Below are positions 15,001 through 27,880 of a DNA stretch of 64,000 bases, piece after piece. Position 1 is the first letter of the stretch; each line of letters opens with the position of its first letter. Location of the stretch: assembly GCA_008508345.1 (NCBI GenBank), contig QNGE01000432.1, forward strand, positions 226,036 through 290,035, in the 5' to 3' direction. Under the pieces are notes generated by a model. That model saw only the letters and a program-made list of their open reading frames with translations, did no database searches and was not told the origin of the DNA. Origin of the DNA: Paragonimus westermani (taxonomy: Eukaryota; Platyhelminthes; Trematoda; Plagiorchiida; Troglotrematidae). A program made the position numbers and the translations under genes.

Positions 15001-18000
15001 CTCAGTATTCCCAACAGAATGATGAACAGCGCACAGCGCTAGTAGTGAAAATGCAAAACTCACCAGCGAAAGATTCTGAATAGTTGTCATCATCAGAGGA
15101 AACCAGCGGCATTAATTTGGCTTATGCAGGGCACAGTAGTAAACAAAATGTGTACGAAAACATCTGAAACTAAATCGGCTCATTGCAAACTAAATAAGTT
15201 TACTTATGTTCCAGTATGAGTGGGCAACTCATACTTCTAACCTTAATCATGTCTGTGTACATCGGAAAACCGAAAACTTACCGAAGCAGAATCGTGTTCG
15301 AAATATCAAATCGATGTGGAAAAACTCAATTCGTTACTGTCCGCACAGACAGTGCCGAGGTGACCTAACATTCTTATCGCTTCTGTACTCAATAAACCCC
15401 TTATCGCATCGTTTCACAGTAGTACCTCGCCAACTCACCCCTCCGTTGGAAGTGACTTGCTCAAAAAACTGAAAGCTGAAGGAGTGATCCGGTCGTAGCT
15501 CTCATAGCTCGTCAGTGACCTCAGCATACACACGTGCATTGCTTGATGGATTGTCCTGAATTCATGGTCAATTTCCTAGCCGACTCAAAACTAGGCATGC
15601 AACGACGATGAATAATGCGTCTCAAAGAATTCGCTTTGGTTCACAAATTACCATAAAGAGCCTGAAAGCAGACAATTTTTTTCGGTCATGCCAAATTTTC
15701 CGCTATCGTGCAACCATTGAAAGCCAACTGTTGTAAACCATCATTGTGTTCACGAAGAATCCCGAAAATTCTTCTTGGTTAATTGCACGGATCGTTGGAT
15801 TCATCACCCGCAAGTGACATCGTTGAGTGTATAAAAAAACTGCTTACCGAACTGAACGAACTTAGCAATATTTTATCATATCCTCTTTCACAGCAACCTT
15901 GGTTTATTCATAAGGTCAGTTGAATCAATCCAGAAACTGGCCAGCAGCTATTTTTAAATTGCATCGTATCAATGTAAATGTCCAGGTCGCCCATGAATAA
16001 GGGGATATCTTTGTCCTCTCGAATCTGACTAAAGATGGAAGTGCTGAAGCGCCTGTCAACGAATTGTTGCAATCAAAAACCGACCGGCTGCGGAGTCACT
16101 GTTTTAGCTACCCCTCCAGGTTCTTCTACATACTGCTAATTGTATCAGATCAAATATATCAAAAAACTAACCGGAGTTTGTCAGCAAACCACCAACCCAA
16201 TTGCCCAAGACGATATATCCAGCAAAGTTCTCATATTTGCTTGCAATACCCATATTAAAATTTATTTGCCACCCGTGCATTGACAAGTGATAAGTGCTGA
16301 CCAGATTTCGCAAATTAAGAGAGGATAGATTTGTAAGGCTGTTTATCATTAGCTAAACTGAATTGGTTGGTGTTCACATGTGTTGTTATTGATGAACAAA
16401 TGAAACTTCGCTTAAAATGTCTGTGGCGAAATATTTCTGTCAGGTAAATGGAAATGAATAGGCCACAAGTTTCAGTACTGAGCAAAACCTAGCAATAAAC
16501 AAAGTTTGCTAACCATCCGTAGCTTACAGTCAAAATTTTCATACTTAGCTTTGATGGAAGTGTCACTGTTTTGTCGTGGCCACCAAAATGTATGATCTGA
16601 TCAGAATAGGTGCAGTGAACCCATATAGTAGTTATGATGGGCCAACTTTCCATTCTATTGTGCTTTCATCAACAGAAATATGTTTCAGTTACACCACATC
16701 ACGTGATGCTTCTTGATATTTCTATTGCACGAAATCGGTAGGTAGATTAATGTATGCTGAACTCTGTACAGATGGTGGCTGTGTAATTCTACTAGTCCGA
16801 GACTAGAGGGAATGACTGAGAGTATAGACTTCTAAGTACATATGTTGGGCACGATCTATCATATTATTCTCCGAGTGGGGTTGAGCGTCACGGCGAGCTA
16901 TAATGGTTCCCATAAACAAACAAAATTCATAATTGTCATCATCATCACATAGTTGTCTGTTCGACACATTCGTGCAACCTTTATCTCCTATTGTTTTTTC
17001 AGTGTTTAATTCCTCGTGTATGTCACACCGATTTCTATTGTTTCTTAAGTGGTATTTTCGTTTCAGTATCGGAAGCAACAAGCTTACAATTTCCCATCAA
17101 TGCACGGTTATTCATGGTTTAGGTTATGGTACTTTTTGCAACTGAGAAAAACGAACTATACCAGATTCACCGATGGGCTTCACAGATGAGCAGTGGGTGT
17201 GGAAACAGTTAGCCTATCAGCTATAAATCCACACATTATGACATATCAATTGTTTGCTGAATAATGAATGCCTTGTCCGTATCAGTGGTACTTGGATACA
17301 TATTCGGGTGTTGTTTTGCTCATTACATCCAAAATAGGCTGGTCAGTGAGTAGTCCACTTATGCAGTTAATGTAGTTCTAGCAACTGGACAATTGCACAA
17401 ACGACCTCACTCGGACGGACAGGAAATGCGCGGTTTCATTTTCAATGATAAAACTTGAGTTGATTTTCCTTTCATGTGAAGAGGGAACCGATCTTCACAA
17501 CTTCACAACTGTTACCATTGTAAACCTAATTACCCCGTCGTTTGTCCTATGTTACCTTGTGGGTTTATGGCGATAACATTTTGAGACGAACAATCGAATC
17601 ACTTATTCAAATAGGCAACGCAGCTTATCACGCAACTTATGTGTGAAATGACTATTTTCGACAGGTACCTTTAGGAATAGAGGCCGTTGAAGGGAACTTT
17701 GCCATAGAAATTTGGTTATTGAATTTAACGATTATCAGCAAGACATTTAGTTCAATGATTTGAACTTCAATGGTTACAGTTAATTAGTTGTGCCTTTCCG
17801 ATGTCGAATCGTTGTGATAATATTCTTTACAAATTTTTTGATTAAGCTATCTTCCCAATGGAATGAGGAGTAATTAAGTTAGTCTGCCAAAAACTCCTTT
17901 CATGTTGAAACCGTTCAAGCTGAAATTGGGATATTACGTTACTACTTTAGAGCGAATTTACACGGTGGAATTAAAAGGAATAAAACTTGTTGCTAATAAC

Positions 18001-21000
18001 AAGCGTTGCACTCAATCGATTGCTTAATAAACCCATAACAGAAATTCGTTCAAAGCTCCACACTTTCCACGTTTCGCAGGTCATAAATAACTGACGATGA
18101 GGCCAACCAGATCGAAACCGTGTTAAACTCTGTCAGCTCAAAGTGCTACCACAACTATTATAATTATTATTATTAAAAAACCATACTCGATGCGGTTTGT
18201 CTGTTCCAGATAAGTGTCCAATTGAACTTTCTAGTGAACGTTGATTAATTTAATTGGGAAACTTCGGAACACGCGCGAGTAGTTGGCAATGCACCTCTCT
18301 GACACTATGTGTAGGTTTGTCGTTTCTTCAATACAGCTCAGTCAGGTAGATTAATTAAATATGTTGACGAATTGATGAAAGGATTTCTGAACAACGAATT
18401 GAATGTGGATAATTTAGACGACAGTGTTCTTCTCTTTGGGTATGTCTAACTAAGCGTTTGTAAAATGTTTCAGAAAATTACAGCTTGGCAACTTCAACCG
18501 AGGCCATGGAGGTTAAACTGTTAGCGATAATCCGACACCTCAGGAGGATCACAGATAAGTTTACTTATTAGAGCTGGACAGTGTTAAACACAGATACGAT
18601 AGTTCAAACACACCGGATATTCATAATACTGGTGGCTGATCGGATAAGAGCGTTAACTCTTAACGCTAAGGATTGCGCGTTCGGTTCTCCGTACTAACTG
18701 TCTCTGCTAGTTAGAACAAGGGAGAGACCGGTAACGGAGTGTCAATTTGAGGGCAAGTACTACGATTCGGACTCCTCTCGTTTATTTTAGCATTTAAATG
18801 GAGTTCACTTTGCATAGCAGGCTCAACCTAATAACGGCCCTCTGCCCTCCAAGTAGTGTCTAAGTAACACTTCGACATCCACATTTTTGAATTACAGAGC
18901 GGCATTGTTATGTGTAAAATGATCGTGCTACACCACAGATCCCCGAAAACACAAGAGAGAATATACGAGCATATAACTATTTTATCTCGATCCAATTGAA
19001 GCAAATAATGATAGATAGGCGTAAACCGATTCGAAGATGTTAATGTACACTGAAATATGTCTGGCACTTCAAAATATTTAAGATTAAAGAATAAAACACT
19101 GAAGAACAGTTTACCTATCCAGAATCAGATGTGCTACTGCAAAACTGGAAACATACTGTTCTTTGTTGAACTAAACTGTGTTTATAAGACGATATCTGAT
19201 CCTTTGGTCTTGTCTTGTCACCCAAACAGATTGCAGAAAAGTGTGGTCATTGTGTAATGAATATTTTAAGGGCTTGGACCTGGAGATAGGTTTACTTTCT
19301 CTCAGAGAAAGTCCTTGAAATGTCGTTTACACCATTCACCCCCTGATATGACGATGCCCAATGAACTCCGAAATCCATCACCCAAATTTTTGGGGTGTTA
19401 TGATAATGACCTCAGCTTTGTATGTACTCCCAATATACACCGTTTTTTCTGGTGTCTTAAATGTCAAAAAGAAGTGCCTGTAATTATCATTGTATTTTGT
19501 CACCGGTGCACTTTACGGTTGAACGGCAAACGCTCAAACCTTGCCAGAATTTGGTAAATGGCTGGTAACCTAACTATAAAGTCACAGTGATTGTCCACTT
19601 CCTTGTCATTTAGCGCAAACCACTCACTGTAATCAGCAATCATCTGCGTGTCCAAAACGAGAATCTTGCTCAGGCTTCAAACGAACTACAAGAAAACTTG
19701 TCTATATATGTAAAACATCATTGGATAACTGATTGTTAGTTCACCTAAGATTTCCAATTCTCAGATAATTAACGCGGCTGCCAAATTCCACGAAAGTCAG
19801 TGATGACAAAATGAAATTGAAAGACAGTAGCTACTTAGATTTGGAGATTGTAAACGTGATTGTTGTGATAGGACCACAACTTGGAAACACAGTCGATAAA
19901 TGAGCCACGTATTTAGGTAGCATTTGCATCGGTTCTTACATTAGTTGTTGTAGGTTTTTCGTGGAAAATGTTAACGTAGGTTAACGTGGCAAATGCAAAA
20001 CAATGTGTTTTATACCAACTGATCAGCACCGACAAAGCGCTGTGTAAGTTGCTAGAAGTCACTGGTTCTGAGAATCACGTCAACCGCACAGATCATCAGA
20101 GGCATTTTTGTTTAAAGTGGCTGATATGAGAAAAATGGGTTCTGCTCAGAAAAGCAAGATACACACCAGTGAGCGCACAATTTGAAATTCATTAGTAGAG
20201 TGAGGTGTAAATAAAATATAGGCAAATAATATATGTCTACAGAATGAAGGATGGGTTCTTTCTTATTGAAACAGTCAACTATACCCCTTTAATCTATAAA
20301 TCGGAAAATAGCTTCATTGTTTTTCCTGACAAGACTGGCCGAAGCGCCGAAGGTGGTGTGTGTCTGACGGTCGGCAAGTTTGTAGTTATAACCTGTGATA
20401 CCGAATGTGGAAGAATTTCTCCTCCAATCATCTGACTTTACTGGTTTACAGACAATCCGCAGAAGCCGATGAGCCCAGCTCAACTCTAAGTTCCATCCAG
20501 TGAAATCACCCGTGTGAACCAATAATCCTCCCCATAAGAATATATCAGATGGTCTGAACGTTAATAATAAAAGTCGATGAAGATTATTATGTTAGGCCAA
20601 GTAACTCGGTAGGACAATGGAAATCAGTGCACATGCTTTACATGCTTCTCACTGAAGACGATCTGCATTAGTTGACTGGCAGGGCATGTCCCATCCGCGT
20701 GTCAGAACGCACTCGTGCGTTATATGAGCGCAGTGGCACAGTGGTGAACGTGGTTGTTTCAAGAAAGCATAGCAGGAATTAACTTCTTTACTTTAACAAA
20801 GATAAGCATCATTGGCGAGGTCTAACTGAAGCGAAACCAGAGTCTAATGCTTTTTTCAGAAGTGGGATGACTGAAGTGTCATTGCCAATAAAACAGCTGC
20901 GACCAGTTTTGAGTGACCATGAATTTCTATGGAAACCAGTCCTCTAGTGATCTTTACTACCAAAAAAACGCTACGGAATGTGTTGTAATAAACTGTGTGT

Positions 21001-24000
21001 CAACCACAGCTTTCTACGGTTCCTTCGTTCAGCTTGACTGTCTTAACGGACCCATTTCGAACAGGACAGTTGTGATCAAAGTTCGCTGTTGAGAGATATC
21101 ATCAATTCAACGAAATATCGTTACACTGTTGCATCATGAAAACACGGTCTGGAGTTCGAATTTCAGCTGTAGCGAAGATAAGCACTAGTGACAAGAACTA
21201 AGGGGACCAGTATTTTTCCCTCCCAATCAGTTGCATTAAAACGATATTATTATACTTCAAAGAACTACTGCTTTTTAGTGAACAGAAGGTATTTACTTCT
21301 GAGACGTGTGCTCATTATTGTTATTGAACTTCGGCCAGACTCTCATCCACTTGTTTCAAATTTAAACAGATGAGTCAGTGATTTCTTGATGGTGGGACTT
21401 CCCAAATTTTGTCCGCGCTTCTGCAAATCCTGTTTACAACATAAACTTAGTAGTCCCCCAAAAGAATTTCATCCTTTCTCAAACAAAATTTTCTATTCAA
21501 CCAAAAAGTGAAATGAAACTTATAGAGTATTCAATCAGACGAAAGAACAGTGTGCCAAAACACATAAAATTTAATAATTCGTTGAAAATATTTGTCAGAG
21601 TTACTGACTGGCCCAAAACCTACTTTAAATTAATAAAGTATCCAAGTACAGCCATAGAAAAAAGAAAATTTTCTGATTTCAATTACAAACTCAATGAGTA
21701 TTTGTGAAATGAGACTGTCTGTGCGCAAATTAAACGTCACTTACACTTGATGGCAGCTATGACATTCCCATGGACTACTTAGTCGACCCCTCTAGAAATG
21801 AAGCACCACAATCGAGTTGCTTATTTTTCACACACCAGCAAATGCACCCTACATATCAGTACTTCCTTTATAGACCACTGATATTGACCGGGCACAGAGT
21901 GTTTACCTGATGTGGGCTACTTATTCGTACAGATATTATGAACAACCACTTATCTTGACAAGGTGGTCAAAAAACGTAAAATGTGTGATCTACTAGTCAG
22001 CATCTCCTTGAGTCCGATGGCATACGTATGTGTAGTCAGGATGTAACCCAGACTAGCGGCAGGCTGGTTAGGTCATAACAACTGTGCATGCGTGGGTAGA
22101 CGCCTTGCCCCGTCTTCAATACCGGATTGTGCTCCGCTGCCATGACAGCTGCAGCAGCAACACAAACTACTCCGGACTCAAAAAGACAGCCGATGTGACA
22201 GACACAGAACGCATCAACAGGTTGCAGCATGCGTCTCTTTCTGCTATGAAAAAAAGGAATGTGATATATATATATATATCCACTTAGTAACCCTTCTGGA
22301 GTGTGCGTTCACTGATTGAAGTGGACGAAGTTCGGTAGTTTGAGGCTGCTGGAACGATAATATTAAGTGCATCCAGTTGCACCCAACTTGAAATACGTTC
22401 ACTGAGCTGTCTGTCCAATTATCGGCTAGTTCTCTCTATACAGAGTCCACCGCACCCGTTTGAAAAGTGTATATTACGTTGGTGTAATGTGAGTACCCTG
22501 ACCGTTTATACTCGATGGTACGGGTAGTTCGTTGTTCGCTACACTGCCCGAAGTCTACCTCCGTACCAATTACACAAAATGACTTGAGTCACTTTTTGTT
22601 TTTTCTGTTTGACAAGGACAGCCCACAATGGGCGCCTATTAAAAGCAGTGTCATTGAGCACCGTTGTAAAACGTTTAATAACCAGATTCGCATAAACGGT
22701 AATATATAGTGGATTTCCTTCTGCAAAATAAAGGACATTGACGTCCTCTCCACTGAACGATGAGTGCGCATCAGGTATCCCTTGTATCAGGTGGCAAAAT
22801 CGGCCAATGCAAGCGTACTCAACGGTAAATATTGACGTCTCGTAGACTGATTATGCGAGCAAAGAATCGTTTCTTTTTTAAATGAAATGTTTAAAAACGG
22901 CAGTTATTGCTAATTTCGGCTTGATTTTCACTTTGAAGTTTTTGGTGTGCTGAAAATATTTGTGTCGAATCCTGTTTGTAATAATTGATGACCACATTGT
23001 AGTCCATGCATATCTTATACAATGAGGTATCTTCTTTTGAAATAGCCTATTGAAGCCAACTGGACGATTCTAACTAGATGTCATTGAAGGAGCCCAAGTA
23101 AATAAAGACAATGTATTCATCGGGCCTGATAGCGTAACGGGAATAGTCGTCTTGAACGGACATTCTGGCCATCGTTCGCAACACATGTGCTGAAAAGCAA
23201 ATGTTTGCAGCAGTGAACTGGACAGACTGAACACCCAAACTCACAATGCGAGAGGGATGTTCAGGCCAACTACCTTTCCTGGAAAGATTTATACATATAA
23301 GGAACAATGCTTCTACCGTGTAATCAATACGATACCTTTTTTCGATGTATGCCAGCTGAAACGCCCATGTGAACGCGAAAGTTTCGATCATTTCTGTGTG
23401 GTTTTCAATTTATACCAACATTTATGTGCCGTTACCATTGACCCTGCACTAAGCACAGACAGCCAAGTATGCCTACCAACAAATCCCACAAAAAGTCTTC
23501 ATAATCGATTTTGATCCCAGAGGATTTGCATGCCGGATTCTCATGTGTCATCTGAACAATCACTTCCCATAGGCTTTTAGTATCTCTCTTATTGTTTATC
23601 ACACGTAACAAGTCGTTCGTTAGATATTCTGAACGCAACACCATAGTCCATCTTAGTTAATATGTTTTAGCTGATCACTCAAACTAGAATGTTCACAACG
23701 GAATACACACAGTTTAGCATGATTATACTGGTGCACTTCTGCTCGAAACTGGATGCGGTGTTTGAATTCAGTGTATGCTTGACAAAAACCAGACAGAAAG
23801 TCATGAGTTCGGACATTCAGGATACTGGTTTACTTCCCCCCCCTCTGTCCAGCCTCTTATTAAGGCTCCTTGTACATTTATATTGCCAATTTGGGAGATA
23901 TCTCTACGACAATATACAACACTGGTGTAGTGGCTTTACACAACAAAGAGGTGAACTATGCAAACGTCAAATTAGTGACAAATGTAACGAAAACCAACGA

Positions 24001-26876
24001 TTCACGTCGTGTGAAGCTCCTGTTTAGGTTCTGAGTTTCCGCAATCAACAAAACATTACGTGGTAGTTTACCATTATCAACCTTAAAATAAAAGGAATTA
24101 TATTCCCATCAGAATGATCGTGTTTCGGCTTCTTTTTTATTTTTAAGAACAGCACAACCTGAGCGGTAAAGAGTGTCAAAGAACGGCATATATGATTTCC
24201 AGCCATTTGAGCCAGCTTGTGTTCCAAAATATTGATGTAATAAAATCTGTGTGCACATGAATTCCACCATAATTGTCCCGATGTAACCTCAACAGTAAAA
24301 CCATAAAAATCCAGGTCAGTGTTCCACAGGCAAACACACCAGTTTACGACTCAGTTAAACAACTGAAAGGCTGCCTGAGTGGGTGCTGCCCAAGAGGTCA
24401 TACCTACAGATAATCATACTCCGAAACCGTCACTGTCATTGGTAACAACACGCGACTTCATCATAAACAATGACGTTTTGTCCATACACACTTATGTTCT
24501 GTGGAAGTGCACTTCCGCTGCAACCAGATCTCACCGAAAGCAGTTGTACAAAAATTGTATGCCCAGTCTATATGATTATCGGGATGTTAGGTTTTCCGAA
24601 GTTCCGCTATAGCCGACTACGTTTACGCACCTCACCAGTGTTCGCTCAAGGGCTACTTATATCAACCACCAAGTTTAGAACAAACAACGGATGTCCGGCA
24701 GTCATTACGTGAGCTGGTAGGTAACTAACATTCAACCCCAGACACCGCCGGCTAAACAATGAGACAGTAACTACTATGAATCAGAGGCAGAATGACTTGA
24801 CAAGACGACGTAACGCCGACTAGCCGGGAGAGAGTTTAAAAGTGCGAATTATGTTCTTCGACACTCAATTCTAATAAATTCCAGTTGCCAAATAGTTACG
24901 GGAGTTAAACAAATGTAGATAGGACATGTCGGTACGAGAACTTGGGAAGCACATGGGTCCACCAAAAAGGTTCACAAAGAAGTTCCCAGATTCTGCGAAA
25001 TTGAAAAGAGATTAAGGAATCCACATAGTATATGGTGTTCATTAGCCATCATTATCTGGTGAGAAGTGTAGAAGTATACGAAAGTACAAAGAATAAACCA
25101 TGATAGAAACTTAAGTGATCGCCCCTAAAGTGAATTAGTCGTCTGGAGTAGGCTGAGCGTGCCTCGATTATCGGAAGTTAATCGCATACGCAGAATGTCA
25201 GAGACATCTACACTTTTGACTTCATTTGTAATGTTCCCAAAACGAAAGAACTCACATTATCTCTGATGTTGATACACGGTTGTGTTGAATTCATGAGTCA
25301 ATTCGCGTTCTTTTGTTGCTTATTGAAAGAGAATATTGTCCATTTAACCCGCCTCCTGGCTCAAGCATCCACAGTTCGTTTCCTAGCTGATCTTATCACT
25401 TGTACGACTAATACAGTCCTGAAAAATCTTTGAACTATTAATCCCACAGTCAATACACATGATGCTGTCGGACGTCATATCCAATCCAGAAACGAGTTCG
25501 GATGCTAAGGAGGCCATAGTTACTACACAATGAGTGTTGTCCACAAAATGGACTCGAATGTGTACATATCAACGACAGTCACACACAGCTTATGATCAGT
25601 GACGAGCGGATAAGCATATAGAGTGGGGTTAAAACACCACAAGTAGAAGCCGATAACCTAAGGAAGACATTGGTCACCAACACAGACAAACTGCTAGAAA
25701 TGTATTCACCCCACGTTCAGACATATAAAAACCGGTAAGTGTGTTTCAAACCGAGAGTCCTTACGAAAAACAGTGACGGAGGCAAGTATTGGCAGCTTCA
25801 ATGAAGTAACACGCGTTGTGCTATTACCTTCTGAACGCAGAATGTCGATCAGTACAATTTGGACAACACTACCTCCGTAGAATTCGGTAGATGTCTGGTT
25901 GGGAGTTTATACCGCCAAAGTGAAAAATCCATTGGATCAACCAGGCGAACTGAATGAGAGATTCTGTGATCAAGGATGTCTGGGTAACATCCCAAAACAG
26001 CTATGCTCTCACCATACTGGTTATCAGGATAAATTGTGCTTATGCAGTTTCCAACATGAGGAACAATTCAATGAAATGAGGTATTTTATACTGCTGCACT
26101 AAACAACAGAAACTCATTGTTAGGCATTCGAGTCCGCGGTCAATTATCCGTCAAACGATGAAGATTGTGGCTGTTTTGCAGACCGGTGTAGTCCAGGAGA
26201 CCCCACAAACTACGTAACTATCAAGAAGTAAATTACCAGCAGGTCACGTCTTTAAAAGAGTCGCTTCTAGTCCTCAGAACGAAATGCAATTCGAACTTTT
26301 GATCAGCCGGCAATTCACAATTGGTCCCAACAAGGCGGCACTGTGGCGTACCCTCTACTTACAATGCAGAACTATGGCTGTTGTCTTCCATCATGATGAA
26401 TGAACAAAAGAAGGGTGGTTGATTGACCAGTAACATTGGCAGATCCCATACTGTCGGATTTTCACTTTGAACCCATTTCAGACACAAAGTTGGTTGTGTT
26501 AACCTGAAGACTTTGGATGGACCAAAAGAGACTGTCATAGGAGTGCGCAGTCCTTAACACTGTAGCTACTCTAATGAGACCACCGCGAACGTTCTACGTA
26601 AGCAAATTAAAGATGGATAGTTTGAAGTGCTACCGAAACAAAAAGGTGTATTTCAGAATTTCATATTTGCTGTTTCCAATAACGATGTTGACCGATACGA
26701 CAGATGTTCAAACGCTGCCTTATTGAGTTTGTGTCTACTACTTATTGTCTGATCGGATGCATTGTATTTTGCTCATTTCACTTTTGGAAATAGCTGGACT
26801 CATATCAACTCATTTATCTGTCTTGTTTGACAGTCTGCTCTCTAACCAGAAACTAACTTTTGTCGACATCTATTTC
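1..26876. other. No supportable gene
   Basis: Read on both strands. Open frames reach 138 codons (2753-3169, minus) and 112 codons (23689-24027, plus), lengths expected by chance here. None shows a family motif or a convincing splice pattern. I recognise no rRNA, tRNA, transposon protein or CRISPR array. It is most likely intergenic DNA or intron of a gene whose exons are too short or divergent to see. Confidence 0.6.
22264..22279. repeat. (TA)n microsatellite
   Basis: Short run of TA dinucleotides. Confidence 0.9.
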
Positions 26877-27054
26877 AGCGTATGCTAAAACAGACGTTAC
26901 AATCGCATACAACTTTGAACCGAGCATTTCTCAAGGCACTGCTGTCACAAAAGCTTGTTTAAGTCGAAATTCGATGTCTATGGCGTCGTTATGCAACGCT
27001 AATCCATTTGACAAAGCCTCTAATCGGAGTCATTCGAGTTCCCAGAGCCGATGA
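26877..27054 (+). other. Candidate 3' terminal exon on the plus strand (weak)
   Basis: A pyrimidine-bearing acceptor, TCGACATCTATTTCAG, precedes an open frame of about 59 codons ending RSHSSSQSR and TGA at 27054. An AATAAA lies at about 27141, some 85 bases downstream. The predicted peptide is Ser-rich with one NPF tripeptide and no family match I recognise. If real it is the end of a neighbour converging on the DOCK gene, whose 3' end would be about 240 bases away. No upstream exon was found, so it may well be chance. Confidence 0.2.
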
Positions 27055-27404
27055 GAATCGCTGTCGACTTACGTGCACCACCCGACGCAAACACTGCATA
27101 CACATCAACATGTCCAATTATGCCTGTCTCCGAAAGAAGAATAAAACAAGTGTCTGATAAGCGAATCTTCAGTGGGTGACTTATGAAGAATACCGAAGCG
27201 AAAAACGATTTCAAAGTGATCGTTCCGTGTTCATCTTATTAACGACAATATACTAAACTCGAGAAACTGGGCAAAACACGATCAAAACGAACACTGAGCA
27301 ACAAGTCATGATTCCTAACAGCACTGTCAACTGACCAGTTGATGATCTTATAGTCACCAGCCTGAGAAAAAATGCACCACCCGAATATGCATGTGGAATT
27401 GTGC

Positions 27405-27410
27405 TTTATT
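27405..27410 (-). terminator. Poly(A) signal of the DOCK gene
   Basis: AATAAA on the minus strand (TTTATT on the plus strand), about 325 bases after the stop codon of exon G. I noticed no earlier AATAAA on this strand after the stop. It implies a 3' untranslated region of roughly 350 bases. Only the hexamer was seen; cleavage is inferred. Confidence 0.5.
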
Positions 27411-27735
27411 AAAGGGTAAGATATGTTTGGTCAAATATCTAAACAGATTTTGCAATATGAATCATGCTTTGCGAATGTACCACAGCTCTATTTGAAAAAG
27501 AAATCAAGGTTGCAAAAACAAATAGAAAAGATCAGTCGATTGGTTTTAAGAGTCGAACAAAAATGTGTACAATAAACGCTGAAAGAAACGGCAGATATGC
27601 TTTACAGAGTTGAGCAACGAATACGTAATCCTGGAATCATAGCTTATTATCACTGAACTGTGTCTGTCAGAATGTCGAGTTCAGTCATATGGACCATGGA
27701 CCTGAGTATATTGAAGGCCTTGAACATCTGACCAG

Positions 27736-27880
27736 TCATTTACGATCGGGACACGTTTCCAGTTTGAGTAATGGAGATAATTGTACTGTCACAATTTTGA
27801 ATTGACGCTCAAGTTCTCGGTGATATTCTAACTGGTCCGTGCCGACCATATCTCGATTGATACAAAGCGCATGATAGGAA
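27736..27880 (-). CDS. DOCK exon G: C-terminal exon with stop codon
   Basis: 145 bp: one base of the split His codon, 47 codons and a TGA. The acceptor is AAAATTCCTCCTATCAG. The product SYHALCINRDMVGTDQ aligns without gaps to human CEDALRKNKSLIGPDQ, then EYHRELERQF matches EYQRELERNY. The tail LSPLLKLETCPDRK is about 30-40 residues shorter than in vertebrate DOCK6/7/8. A weak GTAAAT donor overlaps the last two codons, so splicing to an unseen final exon is possible. I prefer termination here because a poly(A) signal follows. Confidence 0.88.

Noticed and set aside
15420..16260. Possible decayed retrotransposon around a SDLLKKLKAEGVIR-like peptide
   Set aside because: The match to a Gypsy RT leader is a single short segment and no RT motif follows in any frame.
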